Shown here in pieces: positions 1 to 11,639 of a DNA stretch of 64,000 nt. The position numbers and the translations under genes are program-made. This stretch comes from Adiantum capillus-veneris. Lineage: Eukaryota > Streptophyta > Polypodiopsida > Polypodiales > Pteridaceae. Under the pieces are notes generated by a model, which was given only the letters and a program-made list of their open reading frames with translations, searched no databases and was not told the DNA's origin. The stretch spans positions 53,588,119-53,652,118 of the forward strand of contig CM043952.1 of NCBI GenBank assembly GCA_014529385.2. Reading direction: 5' to 3'. Numbering within the stretch: the stretch's first letter is position 1; every line of letters starts with the position of its first letter.

Positions 1-223
1 GTTGTCCATAAAAGTTTGGGTCTGTTTATTGCAATAGGGTTAGTGGGATAATGATCTATTATCTTGGTTAAGAAAGACTTAGTTCAAGGTACACCATTGA
101 GAACTATAGTCTTAATAATGGAGCCTCTTGGGGCTTGCCTTTGGCTTAACCATTATTGATCTAGGAGTAAGCTCAACAGGAACCATAATCAGTTGAGCAA
201 TGTTAAACCCTCTCCACTAGTTT

Positions 224-985
224 TTGCAATCAACAGTGTCTAAACCACGGGTGTGGCTGCTTGAGAACTTATTTTTAAAGGTAGCGACTATGGTTTTTGA
301 GGGTACAAAAGCACAAAGTAATCTATACATAAGTTTAATTAACACGACTGACAATAACCAAGAGAGTAGAATGAACATTCATAACTTTGATTTTACACAT
401 GAAGGTGCTAATGATGATGCCCCGATGTATGTCAATTATCTTGTTACTAGGTTGCAACAAGCTATTTGCAACCCTGCTTTGCAAGCCGAAGTTACTCAAA
501 AACTTCACGCTTATGAGATTTCCCTTCCTCTCCAAGAGGAGAGAGAGCTTAGGAGGCCTCTTGATGAGACCCCCAAAAGAAGACTCTCTCCCATACGAGA
601 GGAGGAATCCAAAGAACAAGAAAGTAATGAATCCCTAAGTTCCTCTGAAGATGTGGCTTCACGAAGATGGCGGTCTAGACGATTGTCAACTCCTCCTAAG
701 AGGAAACGGTCAACCCACAGTCCTTCTCCTCGTCACTCAGAAAGGGAAGAGAGGAAACAAAGGAAGAAAAGGGCAAGAAAGAGGTTGAAACCCGCTTCTC
801 CTTCTTCTTCACCTTCCTCCTCTTCCAACGAAAGCTATGGCTATTCTCCTAGAGAATACAAGAGGGGAGGACATCACAATCTTACCCTGCATGTTGAAGG
901 TCCCAAAAGCTCAAGAAGTTCAAAGAGGGAGGAAAGAGTATCTCTTTTCTTACCTATGATGGATTTGGAGTTAAGGGCGTCATGA
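224..985 (+). pseudogene. Ty3/gypsy gag, N-terminal part
   Basis: This is the start of a decayed Ty3/gypsy element whose later domains follow on the same strand up to about 2.97 kb. The frame has an N-terminal segment with an asparagine- and acid-rich stretch, then a long arginine/serine/lysine-rich region (roughly residues 115-235) with repeated SPR, RRW and KRKR motifs. Such basic linkers are common in plant retrotransposon Gag proteins and bind RNA. The likely methionine is internal (about position 290, MVFEGTKAQ), because the first ATG sits in a stretch without Gag character. No zinc knuckle is visible. The frame stops at 985 and the Gag core continues after it in another frame, so the gene is broken. 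Its assignment rests mainly on the downstream domains. Confidence 0.6.
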
Positions 986-1024
986 AGTCCTCCAAGCTAC
1001 ACCATGTAGCTATGCACTTCTAGA

Positions 1025-1590
1025 AATCTGCTCGTCAATGGTGGCTAGCCTTCGTGGAAACGTCGAAGCCCCAAAGACATGGAAAACTCTACAAGTTTCC
1101 ATCATCAAGCAATTCCTTGCAAGCGATGCAAAGGAAAAAGTGCTTATTGAATGGCGGATTTTGAAGCTTCTCTCCCACGAGTCTATCGATAAATATGTGG
1201 ACAAGTTTTGGGATTTACATCTCAACGATAGGTCTTTCAAAAGATAGATTTCGTCGAGTAAAAGAAACAATTCTGTGCGAGATTACTTGAAGGGATGGAC
1301 GAGTATGTCAGCTCTCAACGGCCTGGTTCTATCACCAAAGTAATCCACCACACCATGGTTGCTTTGTGCATCAATTTCCAACAAGGGGCTTGAAGGAATA
1401 TCAAGCCCATGGAAAGCAAAGACAAAAGTGATGCTAAGGGGAGAACCAATGCCCAAAATTCTTTCCAAGGAAATTCCAACAACAACAACAACAACAATCG
1501 GTCCAAGGAGAAGGGAGTTTACAAAGGTTTAAAAAAAATCTCTCCTAAAGAGCTTGAAGCTTTTCGTAAGGACCATAAACAATTGTAACT
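1025..1590 (+). pseudogene. Ty3/gypsy gag core, frameshifted
   Basis: This segment resembles the central retrotransposon Gag domain, which forms the particle. A tryptophan-rich strand (QWWLAF in one frame, TWKTLQ in another) is followed by a helix-rich stretch with IIKQFL, the usual 'W..L...I...F' pattern. The reading switches frame near 1090 and stops at 1247. A downstream stretch around 1460-1500 encodes a glutamine/asparagine run that looks like the tail of Gag. It lies between the SR-rich segment and the protease-like segment, in the usual gypsy gene order. It cannot be functional as it stands. Confidence 0.6.
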
Positions 1591-1851
1591 GCCGATACAA
1601 CTTTCAAAGGACAACAAGCCTCCGTTACTCCCTTGATTGGGAAGTTGAGGCTTCATGTCCAAAGCTACATCGACAAAGAAGACTTACTCATCTCTCCTCT
1701 CCAACATGAGGATGTTATCCTAGGGGCACCATGGTTCAATCTCATGACTGCCAACATGAAGTTCCCTGAAAGGAGAATCTACTTCACCTACAAGGAAAAG
1801 AGAATGTACATAGATTCTAGTGAGTCTGGTCATACTATATACCACTTGTAA
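1591..1851 (+). pseudogene. Ty3/gypsy aspartic protease-like segment
   Basis: The frame contains EDVILGAPWF, which matches the second conserved block of gypsy proteases (usually DVILGMDWL). The block is followed by a basic strand ending in RIYFTYKEKRMYI. The catalytic DTGA block expected upstream is not recognisable, so this is only the C-terminal half of a protease domain. It sits between Gag and reverse transcriptase of the same element. The frame ends at a stop at 1851. The assignment relies on one motif plus position. Confidence 0.55.
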
Positions 1852-1950
1852 ATCCTTCTAATTTTGATAAATCAATGAAAAGCTCAGTTTTTGCATTCAT
1901 GATTTTTATCAAAGAGTCCCTAAAAGGTCCTAATGTTTCATCGAATGTAA

Positions 1951-2972
1951 ATGGTAGGAAGCTCACTGCCTAACAAGCCTCCTTATCAAGTTTTCCAAGC
2001 TCAACAAGAGGAGATCATGAGGCAAGTTCAAGAATTGGTAGACAAAGGGACGGTGAGGCCTAGCTCCTCTCCCTTTTGTTCTGCATTTCTTTTAGTGCAA
2101 AAGAAAGATGGTACATACCGCTTGTGTATGGACTATCGGACACTAAACCATATCACTATCAAATACAGATTTCTCATATCTCAAATAGAAGATTTGTTTG
2201 ATAAGCTACAAGGTTCTACTTACTTCAGTAGGATTGACCTTAAAAGTGCCACTACCATCAAATAAGGATAGTGAATAAAGATATCCTACATACTGCATTT
2301 CGTACAACGTTTGGTCTTTATAAATATCTAGTCATGCCTTTTGTCTTGACTAATGCACCAGCCATGTTCAATTGTTTAATGGAGAAAATCTTTAGACCCT
2401 ACCGCAAATTCACTGGAGTTTTCTGTGATGATATCATCATCTACTCCAAGTCCTTGGAGGAACACAAGAAACATCTCCAAGTGATTTTTCAAGCATTAAG
2501 GGAGAACAAGCTTTTTCTCAATCAAAAGAAAAGAAATTTTTTCCTTCAAGAGATTCAATACTTAGGTCATATTATCTCTCAAGATGATATCTATATGGAT
2601 CCATCAAAGTTGGAGGTAATAAAAGCATGACCTAATCCAAGGAATCTACATGAGCTAAGAAGATTTATTGGTATGTGTGCATACTATAGACGCTTCATAG
2701 CAAAATTCTGTCAAATAGCAGGACCATTAAACGATTTAACAAAGAAGAACATTAAGTACTCATGGACTTCTATGGAGCAAAATGCTTTTGACAAGCTTAA
2801 AGAGAAGCTTACCTCCCAACCAGTCCTTATGCTTCCGGTTCTCTCAAAGCCATTTGAGGTCCAATGTGATGCTTGTGGTGATTATGTTGGAGCAGTCTTG
2901 CTTCAAGAAGGGCATGCCATAGCATATGAGAGTCTGTTAACTGAGTCAATGTCAGTTAACGGAAGCTTCTAA
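1951..2972 (+). pseudogene. Ty3/gypsy reverse transcriptase and start of RNase H
   Basis: Reverse transcriptase blocks appear in order. VDKGTVRPSSSPFCSAFLLV and LCMDYRTLN lie before 2200, and FSRIDLKS near 2235. The frame is then broken by a stop after ATTIK at 2265. LVMPFVLTNAPAMF follows, then the active site FCDDIIIYSKS with both aspartates present, and YLGHIIS. An in-frame TGA at about 2629 separates this from the connection domain and the first RNase H strand (PFEVQCDACGDYVGAVLLQ), which ends at HAIAYES near 2935. The rest of RNase H and the whole integrase are missing. The style is that of plant chromoviruses. The broken end is close to an LTR that begins at 3098. Confidence 0.85.
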
Positions 2973-3097
2973 AGACCGAAACGTATGAATGCACATCAAG
3001 GATAACTACAAATAATCAGTAAATATTGGAGTTACACATTTTTCACATTTTCCCAAAATGGTCATGTATTGTAAATTTCCGATTTATTTCAAGCCAT

Positions 3098-3838
3098 TGT
3101 AATATTTCAATGTGTTACGGTCTCAATGGGAGTTCCAAGCTGTACAAAATAGGTCAGTTAGTGTGCCTAGGTTGCAGATTTAGTAGGCCTTGGGTGCCCG
3201 GACATTGCATATTTTTACCCTAGGTATATAAGGAAGTGTGTAAAAGAAATTAGGGTTCTCAAGCTCATTTGTTGAGAGCACGCTTTGGTGAGAGCTCTTG
3301 AGGTGTGTGGCTATGGAGTCCTTGAGCTTATTCTTGCTCATGTTTTTGGTTAACACTAATCAATGCTTAATTCTCTTTCATTATGTCTCTCTCATGCTTC
3401 TTGTAATTGCTAATGAGGCTTTGATTAGCTAGATCGTAACTAATTAGTGGTTAATCCCTCTCTAACCTTGTGTGATTGTCCTCTTTTGCTTGTGTGTGCA
3501 TGTAGGTTTGATTGGAGTGTGGTGCTCGATGGATCTATGTGTGTGTGTGCTTATGATTAGTGTGTTGCATGATAGGATTAGTGTTGTGCGTCTTCCAATC
3601 GTTAGTGTGTGCGATTGCGTTGATTAGAGGTGAAGAGAAGTGGATGTGGAGATTGTCCATCATTGTGGCTTAGGTCCTCCATAGGCCGAAAAGCTCACCT
3701 CATAGAGTCAACCATTTATGTTTCCATGATTAGCTCACTAATCGTGTGAGTGTTTCCACGTCCTAGCCGGGTAGCTCATCCCTCCAGATGATAGTTTTGT
3801 TGGTCATTGGAGCTATGCAATGATGGGAACCCCCAACA
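3098..3838 (+). repeat. LTR of a Ty3/gypsy element, forward copy
   Basis: This 741-bp segment begins TGTAATATTT and ends CCCCCAACA, so it has the canonical TG...CA ends. A reverse-complement copy lies at 50624-51383. The two stay collinear along their length, with small differences. It contains a TATA box and is followed at once by a degenerate tRNA-Asp-type primer-binding site, which marks it as a 5' LTR reading forward. The five bases on the left (GCCAT) and on the right (TTTGG) do not match, as expected if the right side is the internal part of the element. The 3' LTR was not found in direct orientation. Confidence 0.85.
3225..3232 (+). promoter_or_regulatory. TATA box of the forward LTR
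   Basis: TATATAAG lies about 127 bases into the LTR and upstream of an AG-rich presumed transcription start. The same TATATA box is present, inverted, in the second LTR copy (near 51235). It is the likely promoter of the element; activity cannot be judged from sequence. Confidence 0.6.
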
Positions 3839-3840
3839 TT

Positions 3841-3858
3841 TGGCAATGTTGTCGGGGA
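3841..3858 (+). other. primer-binding site, tRNA-Asp type (degenerate)
   Basis: TGGCAATGTTGTCGGGGA starts two bases after the LTR end. Plant Athila/Tat-type elements often carry TGGCGCCGTTGCCGGGGA here, complementary to the 3' end of tRNA-Asp. This copy differs at a few positions, mostly C-to-T and G-to-A changes of the kind produced by cytosine deamination at methylated sites. Confidence 0.75.
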
Positions 3859-6800
3859 CGATGGCCTACGCTAGTGTAATTGTGGCATAATCGGATGTGT
3901 TTCCTCACCAATTTCACTACTAATTTCACTCGTGTGTTTATGGTTTTGTGAATTTTGGATGTGTGTGTCCCGTGTGTGCATGAAGCAATGTGTTCATTAT
4001 GCCCTAATTTGTCACCGTATCTTGCCAATTGTGTGTTTACACTCTCTAATTTCATACTAACTCCTTGCTAATTTGACTAATTTTGCTAACTTACACAGTA
4101 ATTTGCTATGAAGGATTGGAGCTTTCAACCGTTCAATCGATCTTCAATGGAAAGGTAATCAAGGTGGTATTCTCAACCTCCCTAGAATCTAAAGATGTAT
4201 AGAATTGTGTAAAGACTCCACCATGATGCAATGTAATATTGATGCTATGTTATTGCAGTGCAATGTTGATTTGCTATGTTGCTATGAAATTTTTTGAATT
4301 GTTCGTTTTCACACCGTCGTAATGTTGAAATTTTTTAGATTTTGTGGCGTATGAAGTTGATAAGTTCAATTGCTAATTGGTGAATGTGCGTTGCTAATTG
4401 TGTGCCTAATTGACCTAATTGCATGCTTGAATGGTCAATTGCAAGTGTGTGTGCACTAAAATCAAGTGTGTGAGCATTCTAATTGAGTGTGTATATGCTT
4501 AATTTTAGGTGTGTGTACACTATTTTTCCCTTAATTGTGCACCTAGAAATCAATATGTGCTTAATGATTTTTCAAATGTGATGATTGTTATGGTCATGCC
4601 CAACTAGAGATTTGTGAAATCACATTGCAATTTTGACAAGATTTACCCTTTTGTGTGCGCACCTAAAGATTGGTAAAAATGGTAATTATTAGTGTATGCG
4701 TATGCCTAAAAAGTGCTTAATCTGCATGACTAATTCAATTTTTTATTGCATATTTGATGTGTGTAATGGTTCATTGCTGCGTTTTTTAGCTCAAAACAGG
4801 GATTTACACACTCTACATATGTCAAATTTTGATCTAATTTTTCCGCTAATTTTGTTGATTTAATTGCATAGTTTGGATTTTATTGATCAAAGTATTTGGC
4901 AATTGACTTGATGTGATTTTATTTGGCTCCACTAATCCCCTATGTGTGGAGAAATTTCAGACACTTTTTGGATATTTTTCAGATAATTTTTGCAATCTTT
5001 TGATAAATTTTTGCTAATTTTGCATTAATTTTTGCTTAATTCCGTACAAAATGAGATCGTGTGATCTTTACAAGTTGTTTTGTGTGCGTATTTATGGCAT
5101 CATTTTGAGTCTATTTGTGCCCTCTTTGGTCGAGTTTTGACCGTTTCACTATTTTCGGGGAGCGAGTTGTTGATTTTGTCGTAAATCGTGTTCTTGATAA
5201 AAACTACTAATTTTGATGTGCTTATGCATGTCGAAAGTGTTTGATTGTGATTTTCGATGATTTTTAGAGATTTCTAGATTTGTTTGTGATTTTTTGGGAT
5301 TTTTGGTAGTTTTTGAGATTTTCGGATGATTTTTTGTGTTCTCGGGTGATTTTCAGCCTAATTTTGGCACTTTTGGACGTTCGAAAATTATAAGAAAAAG
5401 CGATTTTTGAGCTTACCTGCGGATTGGCGGGATTTTCCAAACCTTGGCGTGAGGTCCAAAAGGCATCAACATTCGTGGCAAACTCGACGGTGATTTTGAT
5501 TTTTTGCGGGCTCGCGTTGCCGCATCGAAAAGTGTTGACTCTCGCTCTCGCTCCCTTGTCACTTCCTCCTGCCCCCCAACTGCAACACACCACGTCAACA
5601 GCGACAAGTATCTCTCTCTCTCTCTCTCGTCTCGTACTGTGCGCCAGGTCACTGTCATTCTTTCTCTCTAACTTTCTCTCTCTCGTATTTCTCCTCTGTA
5701 CGCGTGAATATCATCAACCACCACACACACACATGCGTGAACGCACCCCTACACACACAATTCATTAAGCTACAAGAAGACAAAAAAAAAGGGGGACCTC
5801 TCTTTCTTTCTTTCCTCAACGGTGGGTGGAGCCTTGTCTTTTTCCTTCTTTTTTTTTTGTCATTGAATTTATTATTCATTTCATTTTGTTTCTTTTCAAT
5901 TTCATTTTAATTTCATTTCATTTCCGTTAAATTTCATTTCATTTCAATTCAATTTCATTTTTTTCTCACTTTCATTTCATTTATTTTAAAAACCTTACAG
6001 AAAACAAAAAATTACACAGATAAATCCCTAAAAATTATAAAATAATCATAAAAGCTCAAAAATTTTATTAAAAAAGGTTTTCAAAATTACAAAAAATCAA
6101 AAAACTCATCAAAAATTTATTAAAAAATCAAAAACCTTACAGAAAACCGAAAATTACATAGATAAATCCCTAAAAATTATAGAATAATCATAAAAGCTCA
6201 AAATTTTTATTAAAAAATAAGAAATTGATAGGAAAAATCACAATAAATCATAAAAAAATTAAATAACCTTAAAAATACCATAAGAACTATAAAATTCACA
6301 AAAAAATTATAAAATTACCAAATTAATTATTAAAAATCAAAATTTTCCTTAAAAAATCTTTAAAATATAGAAAAATTTGAAAAAATTAAAATTTTACAAA
6401 AAATTAATAAAAATAAAAAGAAAGTCGTCAAAAGAGCCAGGAAGAGACAAAAAAACAAAAAAGCAAAATCGAAAGAGCCGCACACCGAGCAAACAACACA
6501 AAAGTGAGTAAGTAAAAAAAAAAGCAAAGCAGGAGAAATTACACACCGCAATGCTACCCAGATTAGGAGAAACACGGCAAAAAAAAACGAACAAAGAGAC
6601 CAACTCAAAGCCGTTTAAGGGACAGATAAATTTCAAAATTGTGCGAACCGAAATTGACAGGTGCAAGTAATTGAATTGCAAATCGAGCTTCTAATCAGAC
6701 GAACAGGGACACAAATCACGGTGGATTGCAGATTATGCTATTCAGAGTCCAGATTTTCATTGTTTCAAAGGTTTAATCAAACTCGAGGAGGAGAAATTCT

Positions 6801-7199
6801 GCTAATCGATACCAAAACCTACTAGGAGACAGTTTTTATAAAACTAACCGACATAGACTCAAATCGAGCTGAGAATTCAAGTACAAAAGAGCAAGCTAGT
6901 AGTAGTGGCAACACACGTACAAGTGCAGCAGAGCAGATTTTACAGCTATATGGCTACAATGGAGATAAGGTCTTTTATGCAATTTCAGAAAGCCATAGAT
7001 ACTTGATGAGCAGCTAAAACAACACAGGAGCCACGATCCTATTGATCAGAGTAAATCCAGATTTAGAAAACTCTCAGATGTTCATAGACTTCAGTGGAGC
7101 TAGGTATTGCGAGCTTAAAGATGAAGTGCAGATAGAAATTCAAAGAGTCAACCCAAATGGTTATCCAAAAATTGCACAAGCCCACAAAGCATCAATTTA
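3859..7199 (+). other. long leader of the LTR element, no gene recognised
   Basis: There is no supportable open reading frame in this 3.3-kb stretch. The first part is rich in short phrases built on GTGTGTGC and CTAATT. Around 5620-5700 there are CT-rich tracts and from about 5876 to 5985 an ATTTC-rich low-complexity run. A block of about 85 bases beginning AAACCTTACAGAAAAC near 5990 is repeated near 6129. From 6000 to 6420 the DNA is extremely A-rich. Long untranslated leaders are usual in Athila/Tat-type elements, so I take this as part of the element that starts with the LTR at 3098. Confidence 0.5.
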
Positions 7200-8560
7200 G
7201 TGCATATACAATCAGGGTCATTGTACATGGATAACAGTGGTCAGATCTATAGTCAAGAACCAGAATTGCAAGATCCAACATATCAACCAATAGAAGTCAG
7301 TCTAATTGAAGAACCGAGCCAAAGACGGTACAAAGGTCTAGATGGAGCAATCTACACCTTGATGCTTAGTGTTTTAAAAGAAAATGTCAACAATTTGGCA
7401 AGCACAGAAGCAGAAACTTCTCAGCAAGAGATTGACATGACAAAACCAAATGAAATACCACCAGTCATTGCATATTGCTCAGATTATGGACGAAAAGGTG
7501 CACATTTTTTTGAAGATTGTCTAAGAAATTCAGACAACAAGGATACATCAACTGCCAAGCAAGGTACAGTGAAAATTAGAAATGTGAATCTCGATGTAAG
7601 TGCATCTAACTTGTCACTTTTAATGCAATCAAATGATTTTGCATTACCGTCAGAAGCACCCGTAAAAGCACCACAAGCCGAAAATTAGCATAAAGATGCA
7701 CTGAAAAGCTTAAACTTGATTCTTTGAACGACAAATTCTTGCATGAATTTGGGCAAGGTATCCAGATATCTCCGAATGTTGAGAAGAATTTTAGGTTTGA
7801 AAATGAGTCTGCATCCAATGCCACAAGTGTGCAATCATTCACGAGTCTAAGGGACACATCAAACAGAATGATGTTAGCTTTGTCTGGTACATATAATTCA
7901 TATGCACACTATGTAAACCAAAAAGGGAAACTATACAAAAAGGATCAACCTGTGTTTGAACGGCCCACATACCAACTCATAGAAGTGTGTCCAGTGATAG
8001 ATTAAAAAAATTTCATTTCAGAGGAAAGAATCGAGTATAGCCCATCCTCTCTAGAGCTGAAGGATATTACCTGAGTGAACCCAGAAATTTGTTCAGAGTC
8101 AAACTCTCCTCCATCAAAAATCAAGCTTTGACATTGTGATCAAACGAGCATATACTTTGACCAAAACAGTTGTAGATATAGACAAGAGTCTAGCATCTAT
8201 GATACCTTGGGTCCTGAAACCACAGAAGCTCATATCATAGGAGATCCATGGGGTAGACAATATCAGGGTAAAGATAATGCTATCTACAACTTAACTTGGG
8301 GAATAATTTTCCATGTATAAGAAACTATGCAAAAGGTTTACAGATGCCAAACATCAACAGTGCTACCCAAAGTGTGCCTTCACAATCCCAAAAGGTGAGA
8401 CTAAACCAGAGCCAAACAATTTTAAACTCTTACAATGAAGCAAGCTATAGTAATCACCCTAGGAAGGGGGGAGCTGTAAATCCATCAAGCTCAGCTTATG
8501 TACCAGGAAATGCTACACCGATTAGAAGCCCTAGAGCTTCTAGCCAACAAACTCCTTAAA
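7200..8560 (+). pseudogene. decayed retroelement gag-like region with a repeated motif
   Basis: Three broken frames (7200-7688, 7724-8005 and 8296-8559) share a repeated motif of the form Y-x-x-x-x-G-x-x-Y followed by PTYQ and IEV: YMDNSGQIY then PTYQPIEV, and YVNQKGKLY then PTYQLIEV. Related phrases (GRQYQGKDNAIYNL near 8255, YLDAQGNEYHQ near 8757) occur between them. AYCSDYGRKGAHFFEDC in the first frame resembles a degenerate zinc knuckle. Position behind the LTR and leader, and ahead of protease-like segments, suggests Gag of the same element. I do not recognise the family, and host coding captured by a retroelement cannot be excluded. Confidence 0.45.
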
Positions 8561-9016
8561 AGTGGAAACCATTGAAAGATCATATGGTTGTTGGAAGTTT
8601 CCAATTGACCCGGATTCCATCAGAGTCTGCAGACAAATGCTTCTATGAAGATAATCACAAGGACATAAGTTTCAGTTGATCTCCACAAATCAGGTTCAAA
8701 AGCCGACAAATCCAATAGTGTTCAAATAGTTACATGTCATCAAGCCACATATGCATATCTAGATGCACAGGGTAACGAATATCATCAAGATCATGACCTT
8801 GTACAAGCCCCTATGGATGGCCCAACTGAAGTCAAAGACTATCTGAAGATGATGCAAAGCCTCAAGCTATCAGAACAGGTGATAGAAAATTCAAAAGCAA
8901 TGAAAGTTAAAGTCTAGAAAGCTACACCAAGGTCACCACCAAAATCTCCTCCAAAGAAACAAATTCTTCCAGAAAGTACAATGGATCTATTAAGGTCAAA
9001 GGTTACTCAGATGTAG

Positions 9017-9484
9017 GTGGACAATGCTCAACAATTGCAAAAAGGTACCATATTACTGCCAATGGAGTCAACATCAATTGAAACAGGTGATCAAAGCAAA
9101 GAAAATGTAGATAAAGCTCAACCAAAGGACACATTCACAACAAAAGCACTCAATACAGAAAAATATCTTGAGACGATCAAGTGCAACATTGTTGGTGAGA
9201 ATGAAGAAAAAATCTCAAGAAAAATAAAGCTAGATTTCCAATTAGATAAGAACCTCATGTCTTTTTGCACTTGGAAAAGATGTGGCCAACCACAACTTGA
9301 AGATGCTCCTAAATTTGTGAGCATATCAAGAGACAAACGAGCAGAATGCTGGGGAATCATCTCCACCACCATTGAAGTAAGTTCACATATCATCATAGCT
9401 CAATTCCATGTGATCACAACAAAGGATATGCCATACGACCTCATAATGGGAATACCAATGGCCCATAAGATGTCAGAGATATAG
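9017..9484 (+). pseudogene. protease-like segment 1 of the 3-11 kb element
   Basis: This 155-codon frame ends with a stretch that reads like the second half of a retroviral-type aspartic protease: IISTTIEV, then IIIAQFHVI, then MPYDLIMGIPMA. The last block corresponds to the usual 'YDLILGxPWL' motif. The upstream catalytic DTG/DSG block is not clear. It follows the repeat-motif Gag-like frames on the same strand and precedes a second protease-like segment, so the gene order fits an LTR element. Downstream to 9930 the reading is broken by many stops. Confidence 0.45.
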
Positions 9485-9932
9485 AATGCAAACAATATGC
9501 ATTCTTCATAGAGAACAAAGAAAAAAAGTCCAAGACTCGTCACCCATGGACAACAGCACAAGGTCCTCAAGCACAATCAAAATGGAGACTTATATCAAAG
9601 CAAACCTTATTGAAGATGATTCATCTCCATCAAATAGAACTTTAGAAGAGCCTTAAAGCAAATCATGCAATAAGAAATGCATATCAAGCAGAGCAAAGAA
9701 CAACCACAAAAGCTATTGAGCAGAGAATGCCATCGAAGCCAGAAGTAAAGAAGAAAAAATTTGCAGTCAACTAGGAAGCAATAGGAAGTCCAAAGATCAA
9801 TTACTCATTGCCAGTTAAATCAACCGATGAAAGATTGGAAGACGGAGTCTCAAGCCACACTCCATAGAGACACATTTAGATCAAGATGAGACAATGAAAA
9901 AAGCAAGACAAAAATCTTCTATAGAACCTCCA

Positions 9933-10280
9933 ATGAGAATAGTCATAGTTCTCAGCAGCACAAAAGGAGCAAGTGTCAGATGCAATGCTCTTTTGGATAA
10001 AGAAAAAAATTTCAATATGGTTGTAGACAACATTTAGAGTATTCTAGAGATTACTCAGAGTAAGCTAGATAATAGAGAAATCATGTGTGAGACTACAAGT
10101 CAAGAAGAAATGGTTGCTACCCTTAGCATCGAACAACATGAAGAGAAAGTAAAGTTACAGGTAAAGCCCTCAAAGGAAATGCTTGCAGATTTCATCCTTG
10201 GACATCAATGGCTAGATCAACACAAGGACTACAAAGAAGATACAATGCTAATACTCTCTTCTCCAAGAGGTAGCCAATAA
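9933..10280 (+). pseudogene. protease-like segment 2 of the 3-11 kb element
   Basis: Reading from the ATG at 9933, one frame (with a single in-frame TAG at about 10036) contains RCNALLDKEKNFNMVVDN, in the position of the catalytic strand of a retroviral-type protease (usually LLDTGA), and then MLADFILGHQWLDQHK, which fits the DxILGxxWL block well. The catalytic aspartate is present but the following T-G-A is not. Having two protease-like segments about 0.5 kb apart is unusual for one element; a partial duplication or two nested elements are possible. No reverse transcriptase follows. Confidence 0.5.
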
Positions 10281-11639
10281 CATTTATAGGTATCATTAAT
10301 GATAGATTCAAAGTTGTAGAAGTCACAAGAATCAAGGGAAAATCTTGCAGACAAAGGTAAAGCAAAAGTGGACCTTCCACTGACTAGCAAAGAAGTTGTG
10401 ACAGCATATGCCTCTACATCAAAGAACCCTCATGGATCAGCTTTCTCAAGCAAGTCAGGCTTTCAAAACTTCAAGCCAATTGCTGACCCAACTAAAACCT
10501 CTAGGGAGACACCTTGAAAAGAAAAGATATATCTGCCAAAGTACTCAAGAAAGAAAAGGGAAGTCAAGAAAGTGTTTGTTCCGAGCAGTTTAGTCAAAGT
10601 CAATGATCCAGTTTGGATTAAAGAAAAGAAATCAACATAGAAAGACAAACACATGGGATGGATAACATCAATGTGGAGCTTAAACAAACATGAGTACTAT
10701 GGAGGTAACAGACATATATGGTTACCAAAACCGCAGGTTAGGGCATATGAAGTAACTTCAATTCCCTCCCAAGAAAGAAGGCCCACAAGGTATCAACTTC
10801 GCTAATATACTAGGATACCTAAGAAGCAGGTATACAACAGTGGAATTGGAGTTGATCTCTTCACATAGCTGATTCCAGTGTTAGAATTAAAAGCTACTGG
10901 TAGGTTGTCAGTTCAGCTAGTGAAACTGGAATAGAGAACTGAGACTGGATTGAAATAGTTAATTGAATTGAATTAGTACACTAAGATGAGAGACATACTG
11001 AGTGACAAGAAAAATATTTATAGATTCAAACTAATAGTACAAGGAAAATTAGTACAATGTGTAATGGGTTTGAGCTTTGAGCTCAAATACTTACAGCACT
11101 AATGATTACAGAGTGAAGCTAGAGACGAAAAGCTCGTAACTTGAGACTGCTTGGAAAGCTAAAGCCGAAAGATAAATAACTAATCCAAGAACTATGAGTA
11201 AGAAGCAAGCACCACAATTACAATGTAATGGGTCTTATTTATAGCTTCCAGGAGTTACTGTAGTAAGTGCTTGCGGTAATTACTAACGTGTGACTGATCC
11301 ACTGCTCGGCATGTTGGGATTGTTTTCGCCTTCTACATTCTTCCCTCCTTTCTTGAATTTTGGTATAACTCCAAACTTTTTGAAAAATCCACCATCTAAT
11401 TCTGAGTTGGTGTTGAGGAACCTATCTAGGTTTCTGGTTCAGACCCAAACCCTAAACCCTAAACTCATCTGTGTGTTTGTTGAGTTGGACGATGTTCCTC
11501 ATGATAGTACTCTTTCGAAATTGCTAGCTCTTTTGATATTGCTAGCTTTATACCATACGTCATGCTTGTTGAGTCCTTGACACCCCTATAATTGTAGTTC
11601 CAAAGGTGCCCATCCAAGGAAATTCTAGTGTCTCACTGG
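10281..11639. other. decayed element tail and intergenic sequence, no gene
   Basis: From 10500 to 10800 one forward frame still reads as basic, tryptophan-containing sequence (VFVPSSLVKVNDPVWIKEK and WLPKPQVRAYEV) with stops between, probably the end of the retroelement coding region. From about 10840 to 11250 there is AT-rich sequence without coding character, possibly an LTR. A short frame at 11290-11580 has no recognisable domain. A telomere-like stretch of about 2.5 AAACCCT units near 11447 is too short to mean anything. Confidence 0.4.

Noticed and set aside
335-619. Minus-strand frame opposite the first gag segment
   Set aside because: It is antisense to a region with clear forward Gag-type composition.
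5424-5910. Several overlapping frames on both strands in the LTR leader
   Set aside because: They fall in CT-rich and CA-rich low-complexity DNA and share no domain.
11447-11464. Telomere-like AAACCCT repeats
   Set aside because: Only about two and a half units; chance or a trivial interstitial remnant.
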